Part shown: positions 54,194-63,346 of the stretch, one piece after another
How the letters are laid out: every line of letters begins with the position of its first letter
Position numbering within the stretch: position 1 is the stretch's first letter
Source: Amylibacter sp.
GTDB lineage: Bacteria > Pseudomonadota > Alphaproteobacteria > Rhodobacterales > Rhodobacteraceae
Reading direction: 5' to 3'
Assembly (NCBI GenBank): GCA_021775355.1
Contig: JAJFHZ010000006.1
Span: forward strand, 280,154-344,153
DNA length: 64,000 nucleotides
Notes under the pieces: model-generated
Told to the model about the DNA's origin: nothing
The model's input: only the letters and a program-made list of their open reading frames with translations
Database searches by the model: none
Made by a program: the position numbers and the translations under genes

Positions 54194-55723
54194 ATGGTTA
54201 AAACACAAAGATCAGCGGCCAAACGGGGTGGGCGGAATAAACGGTTAGCCATGCGCGCGGCAAAACCAATGCTAGACCCCTGCCCACCAGGCCAGATCGG
54301 AGGTGCGTACCGTCCTTTGTCTGATGCGGACCTGCACAGCATCTATAATACCGCAATCCGTTTGCTGACTGATCTTGGCATGGGCGAAGTGCCGGAAAAT
54401 TTAGCTACAACACTATTAGCGGTCGGTGCACAGGACAACGGTAAGGGGCGTATTTTATTTCCACGCGGATTGATCGAAGAGGCCATCGACAAAGCTGCTA
54501 AAACCTTTGTTTTACATGGGCGCGACGAGAAACGTTCCATCGAGGTTGGCGGCCAAAAAGTTTACTTTGGTACAGGTGGTGCTGCGGTACAGACCCTAGA
54601 TATGGACAACGGGCTTTATCGGCCATCTACGCTTAAGGATTTACATGATTTCACCAGACTGCAGGACACGTTGGCCAATGTCAGTTGGTTCACACGCTGT
54701 TGCGTGGCAACAGATGTACCGGACAACTTCGATCTGGACGTGAATACAGCATATGCACTTTTGAAAAACACGACCAAGCCTACAGCCACGTCTTTCACAA
54801 TGGCCGAGTTTATTGATCCCATTGTGCAAATGCTTGACATCGCCGCGGGTGGCGAAGGTGAATTTGCCAAACGACCGTTTATGAAAGCGCACATCAGCCC
54901 GGTGATTTCACCAATGCGTTACGGTGAAGATGCAGTGGACGTGGTTTTTGGCTGTATCAAACACAATATCCCGATTTCTTGCATAACAGCCGCGCAAGCC
55001 GGTGCTACAGCGCCGGCAACAATGGCCGGTTTTCTGGCACAATCACTGGCCGAAACCCTTGCCAGCCTTGTGATGGTACATTCAATCCAACCCGGCTATC
55101 CGATGGTGTTTTCAAACTGGCCTTTGGTGATTGACTTACGAACTGGCGCATTTTCCGGCGGCAGCGGTGAAACGGCTTTATTGAATGCAGCGTCTGCGCA
55201 GTTATCCAATTGGCTGGGGTTGCCGTCCGGTGTTGCGTCTTCGATGACCGACGCCAAAGCCATTGATGCCCAATACGGTGCTGAAAAAGGGATAACCTCT
55301 CTGGCGGCGGCACTGGCGGGGGGGAATCTGATCTATGAAAGCTCCGGTATGACCGCATCACTGTTGGGGGCAAGCTTTGAAGGTTTTGTTCTGGATGACG
55401 AAATGCATTCCAACACCTATCGCGCCTTACGCGGAATAGAGGTAAGCGAAGACAACCTTGGGTATGACGCGATTTGTGAAGCTGTTTTGGGTGAAGGCCA
55501 CTTTTTGGGCGGTGCGCACACGCTGGCGGCAATGGAGCGTGACTATTTCTATCCAAGTATTGCTAATCGGGAAGAACCACGCACTTGGGCCGAAAACGGC
55601 GCGTGCGACGCCTGGGATATTGCCAAGGAACGCGCCCGCGAAATTCTGGATACGCACCATCCGGAATATCTGAATGCCGAACAAGATCAGAAGATCAGAG
55701 AGACATTTAATATCCTGAACTGA
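54194..55723 (+). CDS. MttB-family methyltransferase without pyrrolysine
   Basis: A 509-residue member of the trimethylamine methyltransferase superfamily (PF06253 type). Its blocks include YRPLSDADLHSIYNTAIRLL, VYFGTGGAAVQTLDMD, EAVLGEGHFLGGAHTL and YPSIANREEPRTW. The frame has no internal TAG, so it is a non-pyrrolysine member like the glycine betaine:corrinoid methyltransferase MtgB. ATG 54194 gives a basic N-terminus (MVKTQRSAAKRGGRNKR) usual for the roseobacter type; an earlier ATG adds an unlikely hydrophobic start. No corrinoid protein gene is nearby. It is opposite to the dimethylglycine dehydrogenase-like gene. Confidence 0.85.
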   Translation: MVKTQRSAAKRGGRNKRLAMRAAKPMLDPCPPGQIGGAYRPLSDADLHSIYNTAIRLLTDLGMGEVPENLATTLLAVGAQDNGKGRILFPRGLIEEAIDKAAKTFVLHGRDEKRSIEVGGQKVYFGTGGAAVQTLDMDNGLYRPSTLKDLHDFTRLQDTLANVSWFTRCCVATDVPDNFDLDVNTAYALLKNTTKPTATSFTMAEFIDPIVQMLDIAAGGEGEFAKRPFMKAHISPVISPMRYGEDAVDVVFGCIKHNIPISCITAAQAGATAPATMAGFLAQSLAETLASLVMVHSIQPGYPMVFSNWPLVIDLRTGAFSGGSGETALLNAASAQLSNWLGLPSGVASSMTDAKAIDAQYGAEKGITSLAAALAGGNLIYESSGMTASLLGASFEGFVLDDEMHSNTYRALRGIEVSEDNLGYDAICEAVLGEGHFLGGAHTLAAMERDYFYPSIANREEPRTWAENGACDAWDIAKERAREILDTHHPEYLNAEQDQKIRETFNILN

Positions 55724-55725
55724 CT

Positions 55726-56694
55726 CTAGTTATCCTCAATCAGATTGAACTCTCCATTCAACCAAGGCATCATTTCAAGCGCGGGTCGCACCGCCCGTTT
55801 CTGGATCAGAATTTGCAGCATCTTGCAAACAATTTGATGCGAAGCTTTCGGGCATTCCTGAGTTGCGAATACCGATATATAGCGCGCAAACATTTTCCCC
55901 GGAAACCGGTGCAATTTTACCTGTGAATGAAACCGTTTGGCCCGCATATAACACAGCGGCGTTGTAATGGCCCAACCTGCACCCGCTGCAATCATCGCCA
56001 TTATTGTTTGATTGCTTTCAATTTCGAACCGTTGCGGTAACGCGATTTTAAGTCGCCGTAGTTGCGCTTCTATTTGACTACTGATGTGCTGAACCGAACT
56101 GTAACGCAAAAACGGCAGATCACTGTTGCCAGCTAGAAATTCATCGGGGATGCTGGGTGAGTTTACTGGAACGGCCAACACAAAAGGATCACGTAACAAT
56201 GGCATTTCCTGAATATCCAATACCTGACCCACAGGTCGGTTGGCTATCCCCATATCGATCTTGTGCTGACGTAATAGGTCAAGGATTTCATGGCTTGGCC
56301 GCGTTCGGTGGGAAAAATCACAATTTGGCATACTAGAGGCCAGATACACTGCCAGCTCAGGTCCTATTTCACTGTCGAAATCATCAATCAAACCAAGGTG
56401 CAGTTTGCGCGCTTCATAGACATTACCAGAGATAACTTCGGCCTGAGCTTTGCGTACTAAAGTCATGGCTTCGTCAATGTATTTAAGAAATATACCACCC
56501 GCAGGTGTCATCACCATTGGTCGACGCCGATGATCCAACAGGCTTACCCCCAATTGATTTTCAAGGGCACGCAGATGATGCGAAACAGTGCTGGCCGAAA
56601 GCCCAGTTTCCTGTGCAACCGCCTGCACCGATCCCAGAGTGGCCGTAAGTTGAAACACTTCCAACCATTTTAGACTCAAATCCGTTCTTTGCAT
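55726..56694 (-). CDS. LysR-family transcriptional regulator
   Basis: A 322-residue LysR protein with the N-terminal helix-turn-helix LKWLEVFQLTATLGSVQAVAQETGLSASTVSHHLRALE and an effector domain from about residue 95. It stops 2 bases after the MttB-like gene stops, convergent, and probably regulates that gene or the methylated amine genes. Confidence 0.85.
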   Translation of the reverse strand: MQRTDLSLKWLEVFQLTATLGSVQAVAQETGLSASTVSHHLRALENQLGVSLLDHRRRPMVMTPAGGIFLKYIDEAMTLVRKAQAEVISGNVYEARKLHLGLIDDFDSEIGPELAVYLASSMPNCDFSHRTRPSHEILDLLRQHKIDMGIANRPVGQVLDIQEMPLLRDPFVLAVPVNSPSIPDEFLAGNSDLPFLRYSSVQHISSQIEAQLRRLKIALPQRFEIESNQTIMAMIAAGAGWAITTPLCYMRAKRFHSQVKLHRFPGKMFARYISVFATQECPKASHQIVCKMLQILIQKRAVRPALEMMPWLNGEFNLIEDN

Positions 56695-56876
56695 GGGTTA
56701 CCCTCTCCGACTCATCTGACAGAATACCGCGGCATCTGTGACATGGACACCTTCATCTTCAAAGATTAAATCTGCGGCCTGTTAGACTCAACTATCCGAG
56801 ACACGTAGAATAGAACCGAATTACCTGCACATCTCTGGATTGCCTACAGTATCTTTTTCGCAAGCATTCAGTACAT

Positions 56877-58304
56877 TCATTCTGCCAATGTTGGTAAATG
56901 TATTTCTATTCTATCCGGAAATTGTCGCACTATGGCGGATGAAAAGGTTTGGTCAGAGATTATTTCAAGCGGAAGCTCTTTGCAGACTTCCGGTGTTTCT
57001 TCGCAAGAGTAGACTTCACGTTCGGTCAGATATGTCAGGCGTGACCGTAAACCGCGTGGTTGTTGAATGCCTGCGGCTTTTGCGCCAGGTAAAGCCTTGT
57101 AAGACCCAATCAAATAGATCGGGCTAGCCCCGTCACCAACCTGATCTGCCAGTTTTCGGGTTTCTGCCTGCCATTCCGATAACAAGAAATAGTGTTTTGC
57201 ATTGCAGACGAAATAAATGGTGACGCTGAATACAATCAAAGCCCAACTTATACTGGCATAACGTCCACCCCGATCACGTCCCTTTAGTGCCGCACGAACA
57301 CAAAGAATGCAGTAAAGCATCCAGACAAAACCCAATGCGCGCGGAGGAACGGTCACACCATTTAAGAGCATTTGCAGAAAAATCAGGTTAAGCCCGGTCA
57401 GGATACCTGTGAATATGTAAAGCGTTACCCAAGGTTCCACACGTATCGAAACAATAAAGACAACAACAAGGATCAGGCTGTTCAGGACAATCAGTGGAAC
57501 AACATCATAGCTAATGACCATAACGGACTCTGCTAAAAAATCAGAAATCAAATGTAGATTGGCGATTACAGAAACCAAATCATGCGCCGGTTTCGGGCCG
57601 CGCCATTCTGCGACCGGGATGCCGAAGATACCGTGTTCTACATAATTGATAGAATAAATAAGTAAGATACTTAAAATAAAGCTTACGACAAAGATTCCCA
57701 TTAATGCCGTCAGGTCGCGCCAAGATCGCGTGATCCCGTGGGTGGTCAGGCAAATAGCTAACAATAAAAATGGATAGGTCGTATACGCCATAAGCGTTAA
57801 CGGGACAAAGACCAGCAAAAGAAGGCGTGTATTAGCCGCGCTCAAGAAGGTTGCAAGGGCTGCAAAAAGCGCTACCAACCCCAGACCAGGAATAAGAGTA
57901 TTAAACCACAAAGATATCAGAAGTGCAGGTGTTGCGAGTGCGATGATCAGCGCCAAAGCGATAGTATATGTAAGCTGTTCTTTCTTGCCGCACGCATTTA
58001 TAGCGGCAGCGCCTGCGAAAGTTGCCCATAGAAATTGATAGACAGCAAAATTCAGCCAAGCGGGTGATATCCAGCCACGCAGGTGCCACCAGTAATTTAA
58101 CCAACGTCCTTCTTCTAGCGTTTTGACATAAAACCCAGACGGGTCAGCCAATAAGGCAGGGAAATCATCATGCCGCAACATTGGGTCCAGTGCTTGAGGG
58201 CCGGATACCAGTATCAGAACGAAATATGTTATTCCAATCGTGATAAGCAATGGTGGTACCGCGAATGACCTTATGCCGCGTTCATTCATCAAGGAACTGC
58301 TCAT
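56877..58304 (-). CDS. polytopic glucosyltransferase, GtrII-like
   Basis: A 475-residue membrane protein with about ten hydrophobic segments. Short motifs near the N-terminus (MLRHDDFPAL, RWLNYWWH) resemble the acidic and aromatic loop of GtrII-type O-antigen glucosyltransferases, and a periplasmic C-terminal tail follows. Start 58304 is chosen because the ATG overlaps the preceding methyltransferase stop (ATGA); longer frames run back into that gene. It lies in an operon with gtrB- and gtrA-like genes, which make and flip undecaprenyl-phosphate-sugar for such enzymes. Confidence 0.7.
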   Translation of the reverse strand: MSSSLMNERGIRSFAVPPLLITIGITYFVLILVSGPQALDPMLRHDDFPALLADPSGFYVKTLEEGRWLNYWWHLRGWISPAWLNFAVYQFLWATFAGAAAINACGKKEQLTYTIALALIIALATPALLISLWFNTLIPGLGLVALFAALATFLSAANTRLLLLVFVPLTLMAYTTYPFLLLAICLTTHGITRSWRDLTALMGIFVVSFILSILLIYSINYVEHGIFGIPVAEWRGPKPAHDLVSVIANLHLISDFLAESVMVISYDVVPLIVLNSLILVVVFIVSIRVEPWVTLYIFTGILTGLNLIFLQMLLNGVTVPPRALGFVWMLYCILCVRAALKGRDRGGRYASISWALIVFSVTIYFVCNAKHYFLLSEWQAETRKLADQVGDGASPIYLIGSYKALPGAKAAGIQQPRGLRSRLTYLTEREVYSCEETPEVCKELPLEIISDQTFSSAIVRQFPDRIEIHLPTLAE

Positions 58305-59056
58305 CCATTCAACCGCCGGGCTTTGCGCACCAGCGCTGCCGCACGTACCTGCGCAATCTTTGTCACTACGTTGCGTGGTAGCAATGATACAATTGCCCGG
58401 CGAAGCCGCCATAGCAAACTGCCACCGTTCGGAACAGGCCTACCTATTGGAATTTCTGTTCTTAACACCTGTTCAGGCAGGTTTAGCTGTCCCGTCTCAT
58501 TGGCGTACAGAACCGTATTGTACTTGTACCAAGGTTCTACGTCTTTTGCAGACTTAAGTTGCGGGCGCACACAATCAAAGGCTGTATACCCACGGGCCGC
58601 AAACAGATCCTGCCAAAAAGACAAAGGTTTTTCGTTGATATGAAACTCGCCTCCCTGTCCGGTCACGGCAGCGGAGAACAGAACCCTGTCGCTATGCTGT
58701 GTCAGGCTGTCGACCAGTATTTCGGCCGCACTTTCCGGCAAATGTTCGCCAACTTCTAGACTTTGTGCAAGATCAAAACGGCGGCCAATATCCAAAGGTT
58801 TAGTCAGATCAGTGGCGTAAAAAGATGAAGATGAAATAGCAAGGCGCGTCTGATCTACATAGTCACCATCAACACCAAGAACATCCCCTATGCCCGCAGC
58901 ATGCCATTCCGCTAGCCAGACGCCACGGCCACTTCCAAGATCCAGTACACTTTGCGCGTTCAGCCATGGTTGAACAACCCTGATCATGCGTTGTGCAGAT
59001 GCCCGCGCACCCCCATCGATATAATCAAAAAACTGGTTTGAATAGATATGCGCCAT
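58301..59056 (-). CDS. class I SAM-dependent methyltransferase
   Basis: A 251-residue methyltransferase with motif I SVLDLGSGRGVWLAEW, an acidic loop VLGVDGDYVDQ, and FDLAQSLEVGEHLPESAAE as motif post-II. It lies between gtrA-like and GtrII-like genes, overlapping the latter by four bases, so a cell-surface sugar or glycolipid is the probable acceptor. The acceptor cannot be named from sequence. Confidence 0.75.
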   Translation of the reverse strand: MAHIYSNQFFDYIDGGARASAQRMIRVVQPWLNAQSVLDLGSGRGVWLAEWHAAGIGDVLGVDGDYVDQTRLAISSSSFYATDLTKPLDIGRRFDLAQSLEVGEHLPESAAEILVDSLTQHSDRVLFSAAVTGQGGEFHINEKPLSFWQDLFAARGYTAFDCVRPQLKSAKDVEPWYKYNTVLYANETGQLNLPEQVLRTEIPIGRPVPNGGSLLWRLRRAIVSLLPRNVVTKIAQVRAAALVRKARRLNG

Positions 59057-59064
59057 TATCTCTC

Positions 59065-59457
59065 CTAGGAAACGCCTGTTTCAGTGAAAACCCAAATCTT
59101 AAAGAAAAGGAAATTCTGAACAGGAAGAATAATTGTTACCAATGCTGCTGAAATCCAATTAGGCCATCCCAAGGAAGGGCCTAAAAATCCGGTAATCAAA
59201 GCAGATACCAATAAGCCTAACCCGATAATACAGATAAAGCGGATGATCTGATCTGGTAAACCCAAAGGTTTATGGAAGGTGAAAACTGTCTGTCCTAAGT
59301 ATTGTACGACCACAGCCAAAAGGAACGCCACAATATTTGCGGTCACTTGATTGATACCCAATTCCAAAAACGCCAAATAAAGCAACACATAAATTACTGC
59401 TACACCGATACCGACCATGGCAAAGCGAATAACCTGACCCTTCTTTTTTTGGGTCAT
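59065..59457 (-). CDS. gtrA: GtrA-family membrane protein
   Basis: A 130-residue protein with four transmembrane segments and the GtrA pattern IRFAMVGIGVAVIYVLLYLAFLE, then TANIVAFLLAVVVQYLGQTVFTF. It is thought to flip undecaprenyl-phosphate-sugar to the periplasm. Its start overlaps the gtrB-like stop by four bases (ATGA). Confidence 0.85.
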   Translation of the reverse strand: MTQKKKGQVIRFAMVGIGVAVIYVLLYLAFLELGINQVTANIVAFLLAVVVQYLGQTVFTFHKPLGLPDQIIRFICIIGLGLLVSALITGFLGPSLGWPNWISAALVTIILPVQNFLFFKIWVFTETGVS

Positions 59458-60425
59458 GTAACTTCTTTCTTCATGATTGATTCTTTTTTAATTTCGGTAT
59501 TTTCGCAATTGCCCACTTCTTCGGATAGAAAATAGAGCGGCCTGCGCTTTGTCTCGACATACAGGCGGCCAATGTATTCGCCTAAGATTCCCAATGTTAG
59601 CAACTGGATGCCGGAAAAAAAGCTAACTGCCAGCACCATAGAGGCCCAACCGGGTGCGGTGTTAAATAAGATAAGAGAACCAACGACATAAATTGCCATC
59701 AGCAATGTCACAAACAAGCTTAAAAATGACAGGCGGGTGGCAAACCGCAAGGGTCGGATCGAAAAGCCCGTCAATGCGTCTGTTGCAAAGCGCAACATAG
59801 CCCGGAATGGATATTTGGTAACGCCTGCCGTGCGTGCTTCACGCACATATTCAAGGCCAATCTGACGAAAGCCGACCCAAGCGAACATCCCGCGGATAAA
59901 CCGAGATTGCTCGGGCATTTCCAGAACGGCATTCAGTGCCCGACGACTTACAAGCCTGAAATCGCCTGTGTCGTTGGGGATCGCTACGTCCGACAGGCTG
60001 TTAAGGATACGATAAAACAGAAAAGCGGTCGTACGTTTGAATACGGTTTCGCCGCGTCGCACGGCACGACGGCCATAAACAACATCATAACCGGCATCCA
60101 TCATTAGCATCATTTCCGGCAGAATTTCCGGGGGATCCTGCAGATCGGCATCCAGCATAAAAATTCGCTCACCTATTGCGACTTCCAATCCAGCCGTTAA
60201 TGCTATCTGGTGGCCGCGATTTGCAGAAAGACGTATACCGTGTACTTGCGGTACTTTTCGGTGGGCCACTTGTATTGCTTCCCATGTGCCGTCTGTTGAA
60301 CCATCGTCCACCAGAATAATCTCGGCATTCTCTTTCCAAGGTTCGACAACACCCTTAAGGCGATCAATCAGAAGGGGAATGGATTCCTCTTCGTTCATAC
60401 AGGGTATGACTATGGATAACTGCAC
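59454..60425 (-). CDS. gtrB: GtrB-like bactoprenol glycosyltransferase
   Basis: A 323-residue GT2 enzyme. The N-terminal glycosyltransferase domain has IVIPCMNEEESIPLLIDRL, LVDDGSTDGTWE and the DXD-type MLDADLQDPPE. Two C-terminal transmembrane helices follow (LSLFVTLLMAIYVVGSLILF, MVLAVSFFSGIQLLTLGIL). It transfers a sugar, usually glucose, to undecaprenyl phosphate. The start codon is GTG. It is first in the gtrB-gtrA-methyltransferase-GtrII unit. Confidence 0.88.
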   Translation of the reverse strand: MQLSIVIPCMNEEESIPLLIDRLKGVVEPWKENAEIILVDDGSTDGTWEAIQVAHRKVPQVHGIRLSANRGHQIALTAGLEVAIGERIFMLDADLQDPPEILPEMMLMMDAGYDVVYGRRAVRRGETVFKRTTAFLFYRILNSLSDVAIPNDTGDFRLVSRRALNAVLEMPEQSRFIRGMFAWVGFRQIGLEYVREARTAGVTKYPFRAMLRFATDALTGFSIRPLRFATRLSFLSLFVTLLMAIYVVGSLILFNTAPGWASMVLAVSFFSGIQLLTLGILGEYIGRLYVETKRRPLYFLSEEVGNCENTEIKKESIMKKEVT

Positions 60426-60775
60426 TGTCCTGGTCCCAACTTTTCCTATGGGTTAGATACGAAGATAGCTCACTAAGCCAATATTAGGCAATAGTAAGGT
60501 TGCAACACTTCAATTTCATAAAGCTAAGGCAAAACAGTCGTGATTTTTATACCACAACAGGAGTACTTAAATTTCCCGCTTTATTTCTATAAAATTACAG
60601 AACCATTTAAGCCGCGGGTTATGTTGTGCCCGAATAATGGGAAGTTAATGGAAGTGTCCCGAGTGTCTGTACATATCGACATAGCCGACATTCGTTCGTT
60701 GCGCTGTCCGTCGTCAGGGTAATTGATCCGCTATCACGATCAGCAATATGTTCTCCTTTGGAAACCATCATGCCG
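60426..60775. other. intergenic region, no gene seen
   Basis: A 350-bp AT-rich stretch between the gtrB-like start and the stop of the enolase-superfamily gene. No convincing coding sequence, terminator or repeat was found; the promoter of the gtr unit must lie in its left part. A 24-codon frame at 60647-60721 has no support. Confidence 0.4.
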
Positions 60776-61870
60776 CTACAGGCTGAAATCACCTTGGTGA
60801 CGACCAGCCTTTTTGAAAAATCCCTTTGGCACAGGCCCGATGCCCGGTCCCGGTGCGGGTGCTATCCGACCTGGTGCCGGTCTTACGATAAGGTTTTGCG
60901 GCGTATCCAAAGGATCAGTCAGATCAATTGTTGCCAGCATCGTTGCGGGCGGTGCACCCGATGCCAGATGCAACGCCCCAGCACCTGCAATCTGGCCCGA
61001 CCACCAGCCGTCAATCCGTACATTCACATCTGCGGCGGCACAGATATCACGCGCAATCCGGCCAACACTCAGCCCGCCAATAGCATCAGGCTTGATCACC
61101 AATGCGGCGGCGGCTTTATCTTGAATTGCACAAATAAAAGTCGGTAAATCTTTCAGACACTGATCAAACATGACCGGAGATTTCAGTGCACGTGCTACTT
61201 TGAGATTGCTTTCATAACCTTCGCAGGGTTCTTCCCACATCACCCGCTTATCTTTGATTTCCGGTAAAGCGCGGATGGCATCATCGGGTTGCAATGCGCA
61301 GTTGAAATCAGCAAGTAGTAGTTGATCAGGGCCCATGGCAGAAAGCACCGCGCGGGTCCTTTCCAAATCGATACTGATGTCACCACCCCCGAGTTTGGCT
61401 TGAATCGCTGTAAACGGCCCACCCCTTTTACGCACAATTTCTGCCATCGCTTCGGGGGCTTCGCTGGACAGGGACAGGTATTCTGGCATGTCGCGAACAA
61501 CAGCACCGCCCAGAAGTGACGATATCGGCACCCCAAGTTTGCGCCCCATCAGATCAAGCATTGCCAGCTCTACGCCAAAAACCATGCCTTGTACCAGTTT
61601 GCCACCACCACGCCATTTTTCCAGTAAAGCCGGTAGATCGGTCAATGTAATTGCCTCCAGCTTTGGCATATGTGCATCTTCCAGAGCGATCACTTCAGAC
61701 AGATCATAGACCGCCGGATGCACGAATTCACCGATGCCTGTTGTGCCATCTTCGGCCGTCAGGCGGATCAGGCGATGGTAAAGCTGCGTCTGATTGCCAA
61801 AAGACATCGCATAGCCACCGCCCAGAAAGCGCGGTTCAAACCCGCAAACTTCAATATTGGCAAGATGCAT
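60776..61870 (-). CDS. enolase-superfamily enzyme, MLE/mandelate racemase group
   Basis: A 364-residue protein with the two-domain enolase fold. Metal ligands are plausible in LLADFN (Asp), VMWEEPC (Glu) and MFDQCLKDL (Asp); the sixth-strand base is in LVIKPDAIGG, and VRIDGWWSGQIAG follows. The second-strand motif is QAKLG: the usual KxK base pair has Gln in the first position while the second Lys is kept. Members racemise or dehydrate amino acid derivatives, acid sugars or betaines. Substrate is unknown. It is 28 bases downstream of an Ldh2-family gene. Confidence 0.8.
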   Translation of the reverse strand: MHLANIEVCGFEPRFLGGGYAMSFGNQTQLYHRLIRLTAEDGTTGIGEFVHPAVYDLSEVIALEDAHMPKLEAITLTDLPALLEKWRGGGKLVQGMVFGVELAMLDLMGRKLGVPISSLLGGAVVRDMPEYLSLSSEAPEAMAEIVRKRGGPFTAIQAKLGGGDISIDLERTRAVLSAMGPDQLLLADFNCALQPDDAIRALPEIKDKRVMWEEPCEGYESNLKVARALKSPVMFDQCLKDLPTFICAIQDKAAAALVIKPDAIGGLSVGRIARDICAAADVNVRIDGWWSGQIAGAGALHLASGAPPATMLATIDLTDPLDTPQNLIVRPAPGRIAPAPGPGIGPVPKGFFKKAGRHQGDFSL

Positions 61871-61898
61871 TTGATTTTCCGTTCTGCATGTCGGGATT

Positions 61899-62903
61899 TC
61901 AGTCTCTCATGAGGTCTTTGATGGTTTTAAGTAAATTGGCATTGATGTTTCTCGGCGCCGTTGAAAGTCGGTTTTTATGACGTCTGGCTCCGGGCATTCT
62001 GACGCCCTCCATCGTGCTCATACGGTCAAAGAATGTATCGCAATGGTCTTCCCAACCGTCCCCTGCAATTAATTCCGGGGACATTGCCAGAATAAACTGA
62101 CCGCCACGTGGTGGGCCGCCATCGCCATTGTCGTTTTCCTTGGCTTCAAACGAAAAGTTCTCATTTACAAGGCCCGCCGCCAGCAGCTCGACCATCATCG
62201 CGATAGCCGATCCTTTATGCCCGCCAAACGGCAAAAGAACGCCGCCTGCGGTAATTGCTTTTGGGTCGATTGTAGCATTGCCACCCGCATCAAGACCTGT
62301 GCCCAAAGGAACTGTATGGCCATCACGGGCCGCAATTTGTACTTCACCCATCGCCATTGCGGCAGTGGCCATATCAAAGACCACGGGTGGTTTGCCGAGG
62401 CGTGGCCATGCAAATGAAATCGGGTTGGTACCGAACAGCGCTTTTGTGGCACCCGCGGGGGCAACGGCTGGCATATAGGGTGTGCATGCAAGTCCGACAA
62501 GGTTGTGTTCCGCGATTGCCTCAACCTCGGGCCATAGCGCTGCCATGTGGTGAACATGGGTCATGGCCAGAACACCAATTCCCATAGTCTTTACCGCATT
62601 TGTCAATGCGGGAATACCCACCTGATGTGCCATAGGAGCATAGCCGTTATCGCCGTGTAGGCTGATCACCGCCGGTGTCAGTGCTTTGGCGACCGGCCGA
62701 GCCTTGCCATTGACCTTGCCGGACCGGAGCGAAGCAACGTAAGCTGGCAACCTGAACAGACCATGAGAGTGCGACCCATCGCGTTCCGCATTCATGATCG
62801 TATTGGCTAGGGCACCGGCATTCAGCGCATCGGCACCATTTTGCATTAAGCAGCTCAAAGCCAGTTGGTGTATTTCATCTAGGTTAAGCGGTTGCGTTGT
62901 CAT
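61899..62903 (-). CDS. Ldh2/malate dehydrogenase-family oxidoreductase
   Basis: A 334-residue NAD(P)-dependent dehydrogenase of the sulfolactate/malate/ureidoglycolate/1-piperideine-2-carboxylate reductase family. Marks are ERDGSHSHGLFRLPAYV, the His in MTHVHHMAALWP, FGTNPISFAWPR, and LPFGGHKGSAIAMMVELLAAGL. Its ATG overlaps (ATGA) the stop of a truncated hydantoinase-B gene, so it was originally downstream of that gene in an operon. Family function is reduction of a 2-oxo or imino acid; the precise substrate is unknown. Confidence 0.82.
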   Translation of the reverse strand: MTTQPLNLDEIHQLALSCLMQNGADALNAGALANTIMNAERDGSHSHGLFRLPAYVASLRSGKVNGKARPVAKALTPAVISLHGDNGYAPMAHQVGIPALTNAVKTMGIGVLAMTHVHHMAALWPEVEAIAEHNLVGLACTPYMPAVAPAGATKALFGTNPISFAWPRLGKPPVVFDMATAAMAMGEVQIAARDGHTVPLGTGLDAGGNATIDPKAITAGGVLLPFGGHKGSAIAMMVELLAAGLVNENFSFEAKENDNGDGGPPRGGQFILAMSPELIAGDGWEDHCDTFFDRMSTMEGVRMPGARRHKNRLSTAPRNINANLLKTIKDLMRD

Positions 62904-63100
62904 TGGATTGCCTTTCCTGACCGGTAATTTTCTGTTGGTCCAGAATCGATGTTATCATCTTTGGAAAAAATAACACCATATGTCTTTTCGAAGGCTTCCA
63001 TTGAAACAAACCCATTGCGGGCACCTTCTGCGGCAAGCTTTTCGCATCGCATGAGTGCATTGCCATAACCGCCACCGCAATCCGTCCAATACGATCCTGA
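62900..63100 (-). pseudogene. C-terminal remnant of a hydantoinase B/oxoprolinase-family gene
   Basis: About 65 codons read SGSYWTDCGGGYGNAL, then AAEGARNGFVSMEAFEKTYGV and a short tail to a TGA overlapping the next ATG. This is the glycine-rich end of HyuB-type proteins, normally about 550 residues long. Upstream (higher coordinates) the frame continues into unrelated sequence and soon stops, so the gene has lost its 5' nine-tenths. The break lies about 200 bp from a tRNA fragment and an integrase. Identification rests on the GGGYG and VSMEAFEKTYGV blocks alone. Confidence 0.65.
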
Positions 63101-63214
63101 TCTTTTATTGCGCTGCTGTATCTTTTGGGAATTGAAATGCCGATCCGCTAAAACACTCTGCTGCAAATATTCTTGTCATTCACTGAAAAATCCGCGGCGG
63201 GCTACACTGGTACG

Positions 63215-63233
63215 TGGCTACTATATGGCTACT
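63215..63233. repeat. short direct repeat near the island edge
   Basis: TGGCTACT-ATA-TGGCTACT, two copies 11 bp apart, with a further GGCTAC at 63200. The period of one helical turn resembles recombinase arm sites, but it may be chance. Confidence 0.35.
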
Positions 63234-63297
63234 TTAAAAACACTCAAATGCGCAATCCTAACTGGTAAGATTGTATAATTCTTTTTATGTTATCAAA

Positions 63298-63346
63298 TGG
63301 TGCCCCACACGGACTCGAACCGCGGACCTACTGATTACAAATCAGT
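63298..63346 (-). mobile_element. 3' half of tRNA-Thr(UGU), probable integrase attachment site
   Basis: On the minus strand the 49 bases give an anticodon arm ACTGA-TTTGTAA-TCAGT (anticodon TGT, threonine), a variable loop, a T-arm with TTCGAGT, and an end GGGGCACCA. The 5' half (D-arm, acceptor) is missing at higher coordinates, and the acceptor 3' strand is one base short, so this is not a working gene. tRNA 3' ends are the common target of tyrosine integrases; one begins 175 bp away. Confidence 0.75.

Noticed and set aside
54194..55723. Possible pyrrolysine-encoding MttB
   Set aside because: No in-frame TAG interrupts the 509-codon frame, and no pyl genes are present; it is a non-pyrrolysine homologue.
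63298..63346. Complete tRNA gene
   Set aside because: Only the anticodon arm to the 3' end is present, and the acceptor strand is one base short; there is no 5' half in the following sequence.
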